From NCBI GenBank assembly GCA_905250075.1, contig CAJNOP010000204.1, positions 62,001-126,000 of the forward strand: DNA of 64,000 bases, given 5' to 3'. Position numbers and translations under genes: made by a program. How positions within the stretch are numbered: position 1 is the stretch's first letter; each line of letters opens with the position of its first letter. Below, piece by piece: positions 38,600 through 52,149 of the stretch. Below the pieces are notes generated by a model. The model did no database searches and was not told the origin of the DNA. It saw only the letters and a list, made by a program, of their open reading frames with translations. The DNA comes from Rotaria sp. Silwood1. Lineage: Eukaryota > Rotifera > Eurotatoria > Philodinida > Philodinidae.

Positions 38600-40920
38600 T
38601 GTACAAAGAATATAATAAATAGATGCTGTAATTAAGTTATTTCTTGTAATAAAAGAGTTGCCTTAGTTAATTGTTTTTTCGTGGTATTAGAATTTCTGAT
38701 CTTGTAAAATTCTACAAATATCTCCCCAAGCACTCAAAATGACTTTGGTTTTGTTTTTATAAATATGTTCTATTAAAAGTTACTAAAATAATAAAATACG
38801 TTTAGCCATTGTGCAGAAAAAATTTTATTTTGAAAAACACTAACCGTAAAATAGGATCTGTAGATATTTGATATTGTCACATAGTGATTCGAATAGAATA
38901 AAAATATTTTCATGATTTTTGCTAATACTATAGTTCTGTTAAATATTGTTTTTCTTAGCGAAAACTGTGGTATACTAGCATTTATTTGCTAAAAATGCCT
39001 ATTTACATACGAGAAACATATTTCAAATTCTAGAGATAAATGTTAGCAAAAAGAACTTTAACTCTTGCAAAATTCAAGTCAATTTAATATTGATCAAAGA
39101 AAATTTTTTGATTTAGTTCAATTAGTTGTGAAAAACTACAATACAAAGCGCTATACACACATGACATCTTCATTATTCAACAAACAACTATTTTTTTTCA
39201 TAATGAAATCAAATTTTATTGGAAGACGTTTAAGTTATTGCTTAAGTCAATAACAAACAAATCTTTTATCTTTCTTTCACATGTTATTACACAACTTCAA
39301 ACGAAATATTATTTAAATCATAAGTATAAAACGTAAGACAAATGCGGTCCGAAGGCTAATGGTTATCAAATTATTCTTGAAACCCCCATTAGTCACTCTC
39401 ATGACCGCTTTTTTTACACTTTTCAAAACTATAAATATGTAAGATGCGCATGATACAATAATTGAGTAAATTTTTTTCTAGCTCATTTATATATCACGAA
39501 AAGTTAATCAGAGATATATTACTTTTCAATCGATTGATCAATGTTTTAAAGAAAAAAAGCAAAAGATTAGGGCGGTATGAAAAAAAAACAGTTCAGAACA
39601 CCTAAAACAAAGTGAATTTTCAAGTTTTTTGTTATAAAGGGCTTTTTTCTAATTCAACTTCAAAAAATGCCATTTCCATAAGTTTGAAATGAAGTATCAT
39701 ATCTCATTAGAATCGCTAGATATTGACTTTCGAACGTAACGTATTAGGTTTTCTAGATTTTGTTTTCTCGTTGAGAAAATTGTTTTCTTTCCATTTATTC
39801 GTACTTATATACTAAGATCGTAAAAAAAAGATGCATCAATTTTAGCAAAGAAAAATTTCTTTTGATATTTGATCAAAAGTCATATGATTCGTTACTATTT
39901 TGTGGAACTCAAGTACATTTTCGAGGGAAATATACATGAATGGGAGTTTAAATTGAAGTTTTTTCGACTCTTCCGATAAATTTTAAGAATAATGTTTTGA
40001 TTTCTCAGAACTGTCAGATGACTAACACAAAACTATGTATTGATTAAATCTTAGCTTCGGAAGGAATAATCAATTTTGATTTTTCTGAGTTCATTGAGAC
40101 CCATCTCAGAGATTATTAAGATCTGCTGTCGATATAACGAATGTATATAACAGGCTTAATTATCAATTAAATCAATACTTAGACTATTAATAATAAATTA
40201 TGAAAAGTAAATATCATGTAAATAGAAAAAAGGCGAGTGAATAAATGAATAGCATTTGCTGACCATTGATTATTATTGAAAAAGAAGTATAGTCTTTTAG
40301 AAGTTTTACACTTTGTATGTATTTTATTAGCATAATGAAACTAAATAAGACATATTAGTACCATATTGCAGACACAAATGATTTGCGCTAACAATTTTTT
40401 TTATGCTGATTTCGAATATTTTATATGGTCTTTTATACCAAGCAAAAAGTAAAGATTGAATTGAATAAATATGTACATATTTTCTTTACGATTTTAACTT
40501 ATAAATAGATGACAGAGTCATGCCGGTTAACCCTTCCATATCCAAGTCATTCATTTATTTTCTTAAATTCTGTGATCTTTGCATCATTTGTCAAGAACTA
40601 TTTGTTTAAATTTTTTGAATGTTGTTTCCAATAACAAATACTCTATATAATTAAGTAAATTTATTGGCAAATTACAAAAAAGAAAAATCAATGTTGATTA
40701 TATTTTACTACAATATTCAAATCATTAAATCGAAAACAAACAAATGATCACAACACAGATGACTATCGATATATTTTACTATTCTAATCATCATTTTCTT
40801 TCTATATATTTAATGCTTACAAATAATAAATACACGTGTTAAATAAAAAGAATGAAATAAACACAAGAACAAATCATTTTATATCGATATTTGTGTTTTT
40901 CTATATATGAAAACTCTTTT
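38600..40920. other. Gene-free stretch
   Basis: No supported gene. A 62-residue frame at 39065-39253 has no splice context or motif. A/T-rich throughout. Confidence 0.5.
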
Positions 40921-40934
40921 ATTTAAAATTCTAG

Positions 40935-43900
40935 ATGGACTCTAGTCCTCAAAAAGCATTTATTATTGTTAATGATCTTGAACAACGTCTTAAAAATCTT
41001 TATACAACATGCGTACATGATGAACAGACATTAAATGATCTTGAATCACTTCTTAATGAATGTTCAAATCAATTGAATTATCTTATTTGTTCATCAAATT
41101 CAACATTAATTGCTATTATTCTTCCAACACTTCTTCATACAATAATATCATTATCGAAAAATTGTGCAGAAAAATCAGATATAATTATATTAGGATCATA
41201 TTTATCACGAGATAAACTTACATCATTAATAACTATAACGAAAACATTACATAATCAAATAAAAGAATTTGTTAAATCACCTAAACTTAATATTATTTTA
41301 ATGAAATCAACACAACAAAGACATTTTTGTGAACAATTACGTCTTGTCTCAGATTCAATAGCTAATATAGATATTCTTACAACATTAATTTGTCATAAAC
41401 TTATTGTTAAATTATTAACAGGTAGTGATGAACAACAACAACAATTATCATATAATAAAATTGAAGATATTAATGATGGTTTAATAGTTTCTGTCTATAA
41501 AAGTTTATTACGACAGATGGCTACTATTTGTTCAAGAAATTTACGAGATAAATCAGATAATAATCGTGAATCACCAACTATTAAAGTAAATATTTTTTTG
41601 TATTCTTTTACAATAAAACTTATTCTCTAGATGTTAAACAAAATTTCGTCAATCAAAATAAAAGTTATTATTATAGATTAACTTAGTTATCTTTTATTTA
41701 TTTGTCTAAATAGTAATAGTACTTCATTAACATAGCAATTAGAATATTTGTTATATTATCATTTCAATAGTGTACACTTTATTGACATACTATTTGCATA
41801 TTTATTAGTGCAGAACTAATTTCTTACACTTGAAAATTCACATAGTACATGATAATCGAATATAAATTAGCTTTTGTTTGATTTAAAGAAAGAGGAAATG
41901 TTTACCAGGAAAACATATCTCAATAAATCCGACACTTAAAAAGGTAACTATAAAGTTTTGCCTCAAAAACAGGAGATCTATGTAGACTTTTAAATCACGA
42001 TTTCCTCTATTCAATATTCCATACATTATCGAATTTTATGTGTATAATGTATTCCCTTATGAACTATAAATGCACTCAAAAAATGTTCGGACATTTACCT
42101 TTTTACTGTGCATTTTTGCTAAATGTTCTAACCTAATACCCTTACTATCACTTAGAAAAACTGATTTTCAAATGTCGACTTCAGAAACAAACTCTATGAG
42201 TTTCCGATCTTTTGATTTATATTTCAAATAAACTTCAATTATGATAGTCAATAGTGACTATAACTAATCTATTGATTATAGAGTGTATAGATTGATCTTA
42301 AAATCCTAAAAGTTATATTAAACAATAACAAATCTCTTGTCTGAAAAATAATTTTCTTTTTTTTTTTTTAATGTTTAATTTTCAAGAACGATTATTGTTG
42401 TTGTTTTTAATGATTTTTGCTAGATGTATGGAATTTATTTTCAAATGTTACATAAATTAATTCAATACAATGGTACAATATCTCAAATTGAAAATTATCA
42501 AGAATTTATTCATACAATACATCAAATACATATATGTCTTGAATCAACATGTCAACAAAATCGTTTTCAATTAGAATTTTTTAATAATACAATATTATTA
42601 CAAGAAATTCTACAAGATTTTATATTTTATTCATTAAAAACTTCATCAAAATTATTTTTTGATGAATTATTTAATGAATTATCCACAAATAAATATAAAT
42701 ATGCATCATTAATTTTACTTTTTCGTATTATTGAAGCATTTGATATTTGTTTAACTAAACAATCTAATGATGATCTAACACTAAATCTTATAAATTCTTT
42801 AATAACTCATCTATTTAATTTAATTGATGAATGTCATATACAACTTATATTACCAGCACTTCTTCCTATAACATTTAGTAAAACACAAATTGAATATGGT
42901 AGTCTTTATGATATAACATATTCAATAATAATGAGAATTTCAAAACATAAATCAATGCAAATTATTCTTTCAGTAATGACGAAAATTTTACAAATATCAA
43001 ATGAAAATTCTTCAATTATGTTAACATCAATACAATTATCAAGTGAATTAATTATACAATCATGGTATTTATATAATCAATTAATTGAATATCAATATTT
43101 ATTTGGTTTATTTCTTTCTGAATTATTTCGACTTAATATACATATAAATTTAATAAATTATTTATTAACAATGCCAAATATACGTACAATGAAATATTAT
43201 ACATATGATATATATATATCATCAAATACATATAATTCTATATATGATTTTTATTTACTTATTAAAAATAATTCATTAAAAGAACCATTTATTAATTCAA
43301 CAAATATATCATTTATTTATCCAACAAATATTGAACATCTTTATATATTTATACGTTTATTTAATACAGAATTAAATTTAAATCAAATACAATATACAAT
43401 TGATACATGTATTTATTCTATACAACAATTTCTTTCATTACCTTTTATAACAGAATTAACATCAATGAATTTTATATTAATTTTACGTATATTATCATAT
43501 ATAAATATAAATAATTTAAATGAAAATTTTAAATGTTTACTTGGTCAATTAACACAAATATTTATTTTACTTGATGAACAAACAGCTATGGATATTCGAT
43601 TAGAATTATTAAATGTTTTTACAATACATTCAAATATACTTGATGATAATGATCTTGGAAGATTATTAGATTTTATGTTAACAAATTCAATTGAATCAAA
43701 TTCAAATTCACTTGCATTTCATATTGGTTGTTTAAATGTTGTAGATTCATTAAAACAACGATCATCACGTAGTGCTAATATAACTGATCTTATTATACAA
43801 TTAATTGTTCGATATGGAAATGAACATCAATGTAGTCATTTACTTAAAGCTCATCTTATGGTTAGTTAATATATATATACAAAGTGATACAGAAATAAGA

Positions 43901-45131
43901 GAATGCAAATTATTTTTCGATTCCTTCTCAAAGTACACAAATAAATCTCGCTATTCGAATATGAATGTTTAGAGAAACTCAATGTTTTTCGAATGTCATG
44001 ATTTCACTATGAAAATCGAATAGAGCTCGAATATATATCATACTTCGTTTAAAAGTACAGATATGAGTAGTTTCGATATATTTGTACATTAATAAGAGAT
44101 TTCATGGACTATGTACAAAGAAGTAATCGAAAAAATTCTAAGTTCTTTCTATTTTTAGGGTTACTCTGTATATTTCTTTTTATCGAGATTGTAATATATT
44201 ATATATTAGAATGTATTAAAAAAAAATTCATCAGGGAAATATACAGACAACATATTAGAATAGTAATAGAAGGAATATTACTTTGAGCAAATGACTTATA
44301 ATCATGCCTTGACTTGTCACATTAAAATCTATCTAGAGATGAATAGAGTGAAGATGAGAAGTCACAAGCTTCTTCTATAAATTCCATTTAGCATCTATAA
44401 ATAACTATTTGTGAATGAACAATCAAATTAATGAAAATATGTATGTCTATTTACGATTCATGATCTTCAAAAGAAAAAAAAAATTTGATACATAAAATTT
44501 AGAGAATATCTCGATGATTGAGAACGTTAGATAATCTAAAAACATATATATCTAATTATCAATAAAAATTGCATCCGGTTTCTTTCGGATGTAGTTGCGG
44601 CAAAATCACAAGCTCGTATTAAAAAGATTTATGATCCAGTCTATGATAGATGCCCTGTCATCCATTGTCTTGATTGTTCATTCGAATGATTATACTATAT
44701 GCTGCTTTAGAAAGACATTTTTCCTAACTTCTTTTTTGAAATTATATTATAAAATAATGAAACTTAAAAGTTATTTTTCTTTTTCGATGTTTTTTTTTTT
44801 TTAGCAAATTTTCATGTCATATATAACCAATGGTAATGATGATTCATTACCTAAGCGAGTGAAATCTCAATGTCTACTCTTACGTGCTGATATTGATGAA
44901 TTTGAAAAGAATAAGAAAACAATAGGAACAACAAATAATCGTTTTTCAAATGAAAATACACTCAAAATATTCGATTCTGTACGATCATCAATGATTAAAA
45001 CAACAAGAAAAGATTTAATAACAAATGAACATAATGTTCAATTAAAATTTTATCAAACGATTGTTAATGAACTTGAATTTCATAAATGTTCAATATCAAT
45101 ACAAAATCCTAATGCAATGCAACAAGACTAA
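40935..45131 (+). CDS. Unrecognised large helical protein, three exons
   Basis: Exons 40935-41585, 42424-43860 and 44805-45131 join in phase 0 to 804 residues. Donors are AAAGTAAAT and ATGGTTAGT; acceptors are TTTTGCTAG and TTTTTTTAG. The protein is rich in Leu/Ile/Asn with regular amphipathic helices and no membrane or signal segment, the look of a HEAT/ARM-like alpha-solenoid; for example AIILPTLLHTIISLSKN, MQIILSVMTKILQIS and MDIRLELLNVFTIHSN. The tail (LPKRVKSQCLLLRADIDEF...) is more charged. The ATG follows directly on a TTCTAG acceptor-like site, so there may be a 5' UTR intron or a spliced-leader site. A diverged FIGNL1-interacting regulator (FIRRM) is one possibility from overall shape, but I see no diagnostic motif. 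Cytosolic or nuclear location is a guess. Confidence 0.8.
41586..42423 (+). other. Intron 1 of the helical-protein gene
   Basis: 838 bp, GTAAAT to TTGCTAG. No recognised content. Confidence 0.6.
43861..44804 (+). other. Intron 2 of the helical-protein gene
   Basis: 944 bp, GTTAGT to a T-rich TTTTTTTTAG. Short frames at 44104-44286 and 44595-44804 are not supported as exons. Confidence 0.6.
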
Positions 45132-45837
45132 ATCTTAAAATGATTATTCTATTTCATAATTTGTCTTTTCTTGTCTTTTTTTTTTTATCTATACATAAAA
45201 GGTTCAACATCATTTTAACTATATGTATCTGTATATTTTTCTTTATAGAGAGCGAGAGAGAAAAAAAAAACTTGACCCATTTTTTTTTCTGGTATCTCAA
45301 TATTTGCATTGCGTGTCAAAAATACTTTAAAACTATTATCTTCTTTTCTTTTTTTTTTTTACTTAAGTAAAAGTCAACATTAATCATTAGTATGACAGAT
45401 CATATACATATTAATTTTATTTTTGATCTTTAAAGATAAAGAACAAAGTTCATTGTTATTGTAGTCTTCACTAGTTGAACAACACGAGAAATAAAGAGAA
45501 AACATAGATAGACAAGAAGAAGAAGAAAAAAAATAACGTTCTTCTCGATAAAATAACGTTATTTGCAGCCATTAAGATGGTTGTTTGCGAATGTGCGACA
45601 CAAATAACATGTACTTCAATAGAACATACGCGGTAAGTGGAAAGAAACGACAAACCATAGCAGGAACGCACTAATACTACGACTGATTCAATCAAAACCA
45701 TTAGCTCTTCCTTTCTTTTTTTTCTCCTTTTTTTGACATCATTCCCATTTCTTCGATAGTGTGGTGTCCTATTTGTGATCATTCTTAATTGCGCTTTTCT
45801 TATGCTCGTCTACAATGCTGGCATCTGCCATCAAATA

Positions 45838-45852
45838 TATATATATATATAA
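45838..45852 (+). promoter_or_regulatory. TATA-like AT repeat upstream of the small single-exon gene
   Basis: ATATATATATATAAATAC about 140-155 nt before the ATG at 45992. Position fits a TATA box with a UTR of about 110 nt, but simple AT repeats are common here. Confidence 0.2.
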
Positions 45853-45991
45853 ATACATATTCAAGAAGAGGGCATAATCTACATAGTCATTGAACACTCA
45901 ACATTCCGTTAAACAACATTTGTTGTCCTACAATAAATACTATTGTTTCAAATCATTGAATCAAACAACAACAAAAAAAACGAAAACCAAA

Positions 45992-46723
45992 ATGGCAAAT
46001 GGATATTGTACAAATGAATTATGTATCAAAAGAGAAACACAATTACGTTTAGCTCTACTTCGTGAAGAATTATTGACTAATTTCAATACACTTCTAATTG
46101 ATCGTATTCGTTTTCTTGAACAAACAATTAATCGATTATCACTTATATCACCATCGACACCGGCAAGTTCATTACCAACATTAACAGATACATGTATGTC
46201 TCTAAAACCTATAGAAATCGATCGACTTACACCACCATCATTACTTCGACGTAGTTCATCAGCAGGAGCTTCATTTCTTCAAAGTCCTATTGACCCAAAT
46301 TTAATGGAATCAGGAGCCGGTGCTCGTTCATGTCCATCGAGTGTAGATTTATCAAGTCAAAATGAATCACGAAAACGATTTTTATCAATAGAAAAACCTC
46401 CTCGTACACAAGATAGAACATCATTTGAATATAATACAACTAGTTTATCTATACCTATATATCGACATTGGGCAAGTTCAGCAGATGATCTTCAATCAAG
46501 TGCTATGGCTAATAGTGAAAAAGGTCGTTTAGAATCAAGACGTTTTGCATGTGATGTTGATGATAATGATGTACGAGCATTCAAAGCAATGATTTATATG
46601 GAACAAGCCCGGAAACAACATACACGACCATTAACTCGTTTACGACAAGCATTGGGTATATCAAGTAATAGTACTCTAGGGAGTTCGACATCAAACAGTT
46701 CAAAGAAACAAACAAATTTCTAA
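45992..46723 (+). CDS. Small unrecognised protein with N-terminal coiled coil, single exon
   Basis: 243 residues from the ATG at 45992, which sits in a strong context (ACCAAAATGG). The frame is open upstream to 45890, but no ATG is there. Seen: CTNELC near the start, then a predicted amphipathic helix or coiled coil (about 15-55, RETQLRLALLREELL ... DRIRFLEQTINRL). A Ser/Pro-rich middle follows with possible phosphorylation sites (LLRRSSSAGASF, SCPSSVDLSSQ), then a short conserved-looking block (VRAFKAMIYMEQARKQ) before a Ser/Thr/Asn-rich tail. No signal peptide, membrane segment or catalytic motif. An AT-repeat/TATA-like stretch lies at 45838-45852. Unlike its neighbours it lacks introns; a recent retrocopy or a compact regulatory adaptor are both possible. 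Family not recognised. Confidence 0.7.
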   Translation: MANGYCTNELCIKRETQLRLALLREELLTNFNTLLIDRIRFLEQTINRLSLISPSTPASSLPTLTDTCMSLKPIEIDRLTPPSLLRRSSSAGASFLQSPIDPNLMESGAGARSCPSSVDLSSQNESRKRFLSIEKPPRTQDRTSFEYNTTSLSIPIYRHWASSADDLQSSAMANSEKGRLESRRFACDVDDNDVRAFKAMIYMEQARKQHTRPLTRLRQALGISSNSTLGSSTSNSSKKQTNF

Positions 46724-49700
46724 ACTTTCGATCTGTATTTATTTTGTGGTCATTGTAAATTTATTTTTGATGTTTTTTTTTTTTTTTCTACGAAGTAAAT
46801 TATGTCATATTTATTGAAAAGATTTATGTATAAATATATAAAATAATTCAATCTATACTAATACTAATCTTGTTTATTATCTTAAATCTTGAGAAAATTG
46901 AATATTCTGTTCAGATAATTTGCTTAAGTATTTAATCTGAAGTATTAATTTCTTTTTTGTTTTTCAGTAAACTCTTAATAATGTAGTCTGATATAAAATA
47001 TTGTTGTACAATTTATCACATACAATACTATCTTGTGTCGGTATGCAAAAATGAAATATATAAAATTTGATATGATTTTTTTTTTGCTCTATCAAGACAA
47101 AAAACTTATGAAGAAACTTGAACATGAATGGTATCTATTATTAATTAGCATAGCGATGAATAAAAGAAACAAAAAACAAATGAATCTATTATTTATGATT
47201 TTAATGGATGTTTTTTTTCTTCTGTATACATGAGTTTCTTATATTCAAATAAGAAATGAACGATCATTATTTGTATTATTGAAGAAAGTGTAACACAATA
47301 TTTAATAACCAGTTGATCAAATAGTTGTTTTGATCATGAATCTAACAAACAGTTGAATCAATTTCGCTATCTAAAGTTATTGAAAATTAATTAATTAGTA
47401 TGCTGTCAAGTTTTATATGATCCACACTTTGTTAGCAGATTTTTCATTCAATTATCGACTTGATTTATGATTTCGAAATAATGAATTCTGTGAACAGAGC
47501 TGCCAACTCTAGAGAACTCGAATGGGGTATACCTCTGATGCTTATAATTATGTGAAAAATCAAGTGTACACTATCAGAAATACAGTTACAAAAACATATT
47601 TTATTATTGAGACAAATAAGTTCATCATACTGCTATTTAGCTAGTAATTCTATTCAGAAAGCAATCAACAATCTCAAATCTTTTTATATGATCGTATTAA
47701 TTTATAAAATTCTGTACATTGAGATTTTTATTTAATGAAATTTTCAATGCAATCACAACTGTATCATTTATAATAGAATATAGACTTGGTGTCTGGGCAT
47801 ATATCATATGACTGAATACGTTTTCTGAAAATGCATTTAATTAAGGTATTAAATAAAAGTGTGTCTGAAAAATGAATGCTCGTACAAACTAAAGATTTTT
47901 TAAACAATAATCGAGAACTAGATGTACTTTTTAGTGTGAGTTTGAATAGTCAGAAAAATAACACTAGTTTAAATAAGTCTAAATCGGGCACAGTTGACAG
48001 TTTTATCTATTCGATAATTTAGATATCAAAAAATTCTAAATTTAGTTGACCATTGAATAGGACACTTTCTTCTAGGAATAAGTTTCTGTAAACATTTGTT
48101 GTGAGACGGAAAACATTTTGCTTGTGTTGTTCCCTACAATTTTCATCAAAATGATTTGGAGCAGAATGACAAGAATGTGTCGACATTCATAATACTCAAA
48201 TGATAATTACGTTTCCTCTTCAGTTCTCGGTTATAATATATAAAAGTATTTTGAATTTATTTGATTTAATCATTAACGTAAGATTTCATATAGATATCGT
48301 TGATGAAATGTACATCTACTAACAAGTGTAAGATGGAAATGTCTTTTAATTCTTTAGAAAATATATAAAAATATTAATTTCAAAGTATACTATGGATAAT
48401 TTTGAAATGAACATGTTGAGATAGCACGATCGAATTTTCGACATTGTATAAGCAAAATCAAGTGCCATATTGATGATCAGAAACTAAAAAAAAAAATTCG
48501 GATGTATCTTCGAAGCAGTGAACTCTTGTTTTTGATACTAGTGCAAGTGAAAGAGTCGTTGACTCGCAGGCTTTTTATCATGCTAGTCATCATAATAATA
48601 TCTGTTATGATCTTCATAGATTTTGAACTCTCTCACACATCTAAATACCCTGCTGTCAATAGTTTTGAAACTTTCTTTCCGCTACGAATGAATTATTTGT
48701 CATACTAGAGTATAAGAAAATTCCATGTGTAATCTCTACATCTAAATAATGTACAAAAAGAAATGATTATTTCTTTAATAAGCGTATACTGATAAAAAGT
48801 AGAGCATTTTACGAATGAGACATTCAATAGGTCATTATGCTCATAGAATTGGAAACTAAATGTTTTTGAGAAAAGTAAAATTGAGTACGATAGTATCGAT
48901 GTCACTAGAAACTCTAGCAACGAAGTAAGAGACACATCATGAAAAAGAATTAGAAAGTTTCAAGTAAATACATATAAATACAGTCCTTTTCAAAGTTTTT
49001 GGAGTATTTCAAGTTTCTATATTATAATTTAAAAATTTAATAGCTGCAAAGGGAGGTTGAGTAGACACTCAAGGACAATAGAAGTCTCTGAACACTAAAA
49101 AACCTATTTTTCTAATGACTAATTTGATCGAAAATCTATGAGGCGACATTTCTTTTTTACATATGTTCTTTTCATCAGTAAGAATTCTTGCTGAAAAAAG
49201 CACCTTTCCACTGGTTCCAATGCTTAAGGGTTAGTCGTCAAATGCAAGGTCCGACAGATCTGAATACTTATCGACATGTAGAGAAGGAGTCTGTGGTTGA
49301 AGCAATTAGTAAAAACTGAAAATCTATCGTAGCTTCCTTGCTAAACATTATAGTTTTTCAATAGTACACACGGAAATTCTTTGCAGATCTATTTGAAAAT
49401 ATTTGGTTTCTACTTATAAATATGATTTCTGTTCTTGACTATACAATGTCGATGACATAATCTTGCTATCTCATTTCATTCTCTAGTTCTTTAATTGGTA
49501 ATCACTGGTAGTATGTTATGAAACCGATTGTGTTACTTTTTCTATATTCCTATGAATTGCTTTTACTGTCTTAATACTTTTGGCTACATGCCTCTGACTT
49601 TGAGTGGATCTTTTAGCATTGATATATTGATTCTGTTCAATGAATCATAATGGCTTGTCAATGTATGCATCAATCGATGAATTAAAATGAAGCAATGACT

Positions 49701-50110
49701 ATAAACAACTAACAACGATGTGTATGTGTCTATCTCATACGTAAAAGATTTATCGTTATTTGTTTCACTGAAAAATGCTTGACTTTGATTTCATCTATTC
49801 TTCAATAGAATGACAATTATTTCTAACTACTCATTTGGAGTGTCAACAATCATTAGACACTATTTGCCTAACGAAGTGCAGAGACGAGAATATTTAGCAC
49901 AGTTAGAGAACAAGATCGACTGATTGTATGCAATCTTCTTGTTGAACAAGTAAATGACGCAAATTAATTATAAAATAATTCAAAATTACTATACATTATA
50001 TATGAGACCTGTTTAAAAAGCCTATCAAGGCTTGCCAAGGTCTACAACTGTCCTACACTGTTAATAAAGGTGGAAATATTTCCTCACACCAACAGCCAAA
50101 TAAATTCTTC
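46724..50110. other. Gene-free stretch
   Basis: 3.4 kb without a supportable gene. Short frames at 47033-47233, 48502-48708 and 48705-48935 have no splice context or motifs. Confidence 0.5.
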
Positions 50111-50224
50111 TAACACTCATATCTGAGGTATTTCTTCTCCAACAAATCTTCTATATGGAAAAATTCATTGCAAAAACTATTTTCGATCAAATGTATCTTG
50201 ACAAGAAGTATAACGGCGCGTGAT

Positions 50225-50230
50225 TTTATT
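50225..50230 (-). promoter_or_regulatory. Poly(A) signal of globin copy 1
   Basis: AATAAA on the minus strand 70 nt beyond the stop codon; conserved in the other copy. Confidence 0.55.
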
Positions 50231-50299
50231 GAATCTTTTCATCGATCCGTATATTGATTTTAAGAGTCAAAAACAAAAAAAAAGAAGATTTGATAGTGG

Positions 50300-50968
50300 C
50301 TACATCGTATGTTCAGTAATGATTTTAGTTTCTTTCTTGAGATGACCAGCAAGAGCTGCCTGTTTTTCGACACCTCGACCCAAATCGACAACAATCTGCT
50401 GAAAAAGATAAGTCCATGCTTGCTTATGACGATCTGTAAAATTTTTGCCAAGTACTGAATTTAATACATGCTCCATAGAAGATTTTGCTGCCTATTCAAA
50501 ATAAAATCTTTGAAATTTTTGTTTGTATTTATGAAGAACTTCTACCTGAAAATAAGAAGGTTGTACATCATACATAAAATGAATTTGACCAAGACTTTCG
50601 AGAATATGACGTCGTTTGTCATAGTCATCGATATTGTTAATAATTTCATTAAGAGTGTACATGATTTTTGCAGCATGATAACGTACTTGTGCATTATTTC
50701 GAATTTCTTCTTCCTTTTCAAGATTAGCGGCAAAAATCCAAAGTTTTCTTAGTTGAGGATAATCTTGAAAGATTCTAGAAATAAATAATGTCTATTGGAT
50801 TTATTTAACTAAAAAACATAGTTGACCATACCGAACCATAAAACTAATGCCAACTTCTTCATAACATTTATTACATACATCGGTCCAATTATCTCGAACA
50901 AGCAAATGGCTTTGTTCCGCTGTTAACAAATTCGGTGCATTTGCTACTCGTGATAAGTTACAGCCCAT
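50300..50968 (-). CDS. Globin with acylation-type N-terminus (globin X-like), copy 1
   Basis: Exons on the minus strand: 50968-50832, 50774-50546, 50491-50300; 185 residues. The intron phases and places (phase 2 after FMVR, phase 0 before AAKSSMEH) match the classic globin B12.2 and G7.0 positions. Seen: distal His79 (RYHAAKIM, E7) and proximal His111 (LGQIHF, F8), 32 residues apart as in cytoglobin and neuroglobin, so heme binding is expected. The start MGCNLS fits the N-myristoylation consensus (Gly2, Ser6) with Cys3 available for palmitoylation, as in membrane-bound globin X. An ungapped alignment places Trp58 (KLWIF) at CD1, where Phe is nearly universal. Minimal spacing between ATG and any acceptor-like site suggests no 5' UTR intron. 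Role (O2/NO chemistry or redox at the membrane) is inference. Confidence 0.9.
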
Positions 50969-52055
50969 GTTTATTTAAGTTATATGGAAAAGAACTCCCG
51001 TATTGTGCTCATTTATATAGCATCAAATGTGATGAAGTGAAAGCTTGACTTATTCTTAACATACTATTATTCGAGTTATACGCTGTGAGATCACATAGTA
51101 AAAACACCCAGAAAAGTAGATAATCAACGTGTTCTGTTTCCAAATCTGACATAGCAAACAATAAGGCTTGATTAGTTAGCTTCATATTGTATAGTTAGGA
51201 GATGGATAGACGTTGCTTACGAAAGACGTCACTATGCTCCATTTTTTTGTTCAATAGAGTTAATGACAGTAGAGAGTAATTACTAATCGACTTTTCAGGA
51301 AAAAAAAGACACTCAAATAGGAAAAGCAGTGCTTTGAGGATGAAAATGACTTGAGTTTCTGTTTTTTATAATATAAATTCAAGATTAATGTAGTAATGTG
51401 ATTCGCACTGTACTATTCTTTTAGATCTAGTTTTTTGTTCTCTTTCACATCTTTCAGCGATGTTGTTGTATTTTATGAATATCACCAATGTTAAAAATAG
51501 ACACTATGCTACAGTATTCTTCCATAGAAAGTTTTCATCGACGCATTGTCTTCAATAAATATTAATTAAAAAATTTTCTATGCTTTTCATAAAAATTGGT
51601 ATTCTGTTTTGAGATACATATGACTTTTCAGATCTAATTCAGTTCATGTGATCTTTTCAAATGCTGCATCCAAAGGAAAAGTAAACTCATAAGTGATTTC
51701 ATCCTATTCCAAGATACATTGATTTCAAATGACGTCTATTTTTGGTACTCGCAAGATTAACATATTGATTGATTGTATGTCTTCCAAGGTCTTGCGGAGG
51801 AATCAGATAATTGATAAATATATCGAGCTAATGGTGTGGATATATAGCCTCAATCTTCTCTTCACGCACACCTACAGTTGCATTCTGACAGTTAGGATCG
51901 TTTCTTCGTCATTCATAATGCCTTGACTACTACAGACGTTGCTGATATACGATTAAAGACTGTGTATCAATGCTATTGATTATAATTTATGCGAGCATTG
52001 CAGTAACAATTCTTTACATAAAAAATGAATTTAAAATTTTATTTTAAATCTTCAA

Positions 52056-52145
52056 ATGGCGCAATATGCTCAACATCCGCAGTATTATTGATTAGCTCAA
52101 CCATCACTTTATGTATTAGCATATAAATCATCATCACTCAAATGA
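52056..52145 (+). pseudogene. Short broken coding fragment
   Basis: ATG frame MAQYAQHPQYY, stop, then LAQPSLYVLAYKSSSLK and stop. The Tyr/Gln/Pro-rich content resembles part of a transcription-factor-like low-complexity protein, possibly related to the fragment at 53568. Weak on its own. Confidence 0.2.
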
Positions 52146-52149
52146 CACT

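Larger units (their letters stand above)
50111..51830. repeat. Left copy of a 1.7-kb direct segmental duplication
   Basis: Aligns with 60700-62399 over its whole length: from TAACACTCATATC next to the poly(A) site, through the globin gene and its upstream region, to the shared block GATAAATATATCGAG at the far end. Identity is highest over the exons and introns and declines with small indels beyond about 51550 (62150 in the other copy). Confidence 0.9.

Noticed and set aside
45471-45782. 103-codon minus-strand frame
   Set aside because: Lies in the upstream region of the small plus-strand gene, has poly-Phe and Lys/Arg runs from T/A tracts, and no motif.
50468-50752. 94-codon plus-strand frame, repeated at 61057-61341
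   Set aside because: Antisense to globin exons; it recurs only because the globin segment is duplicated.
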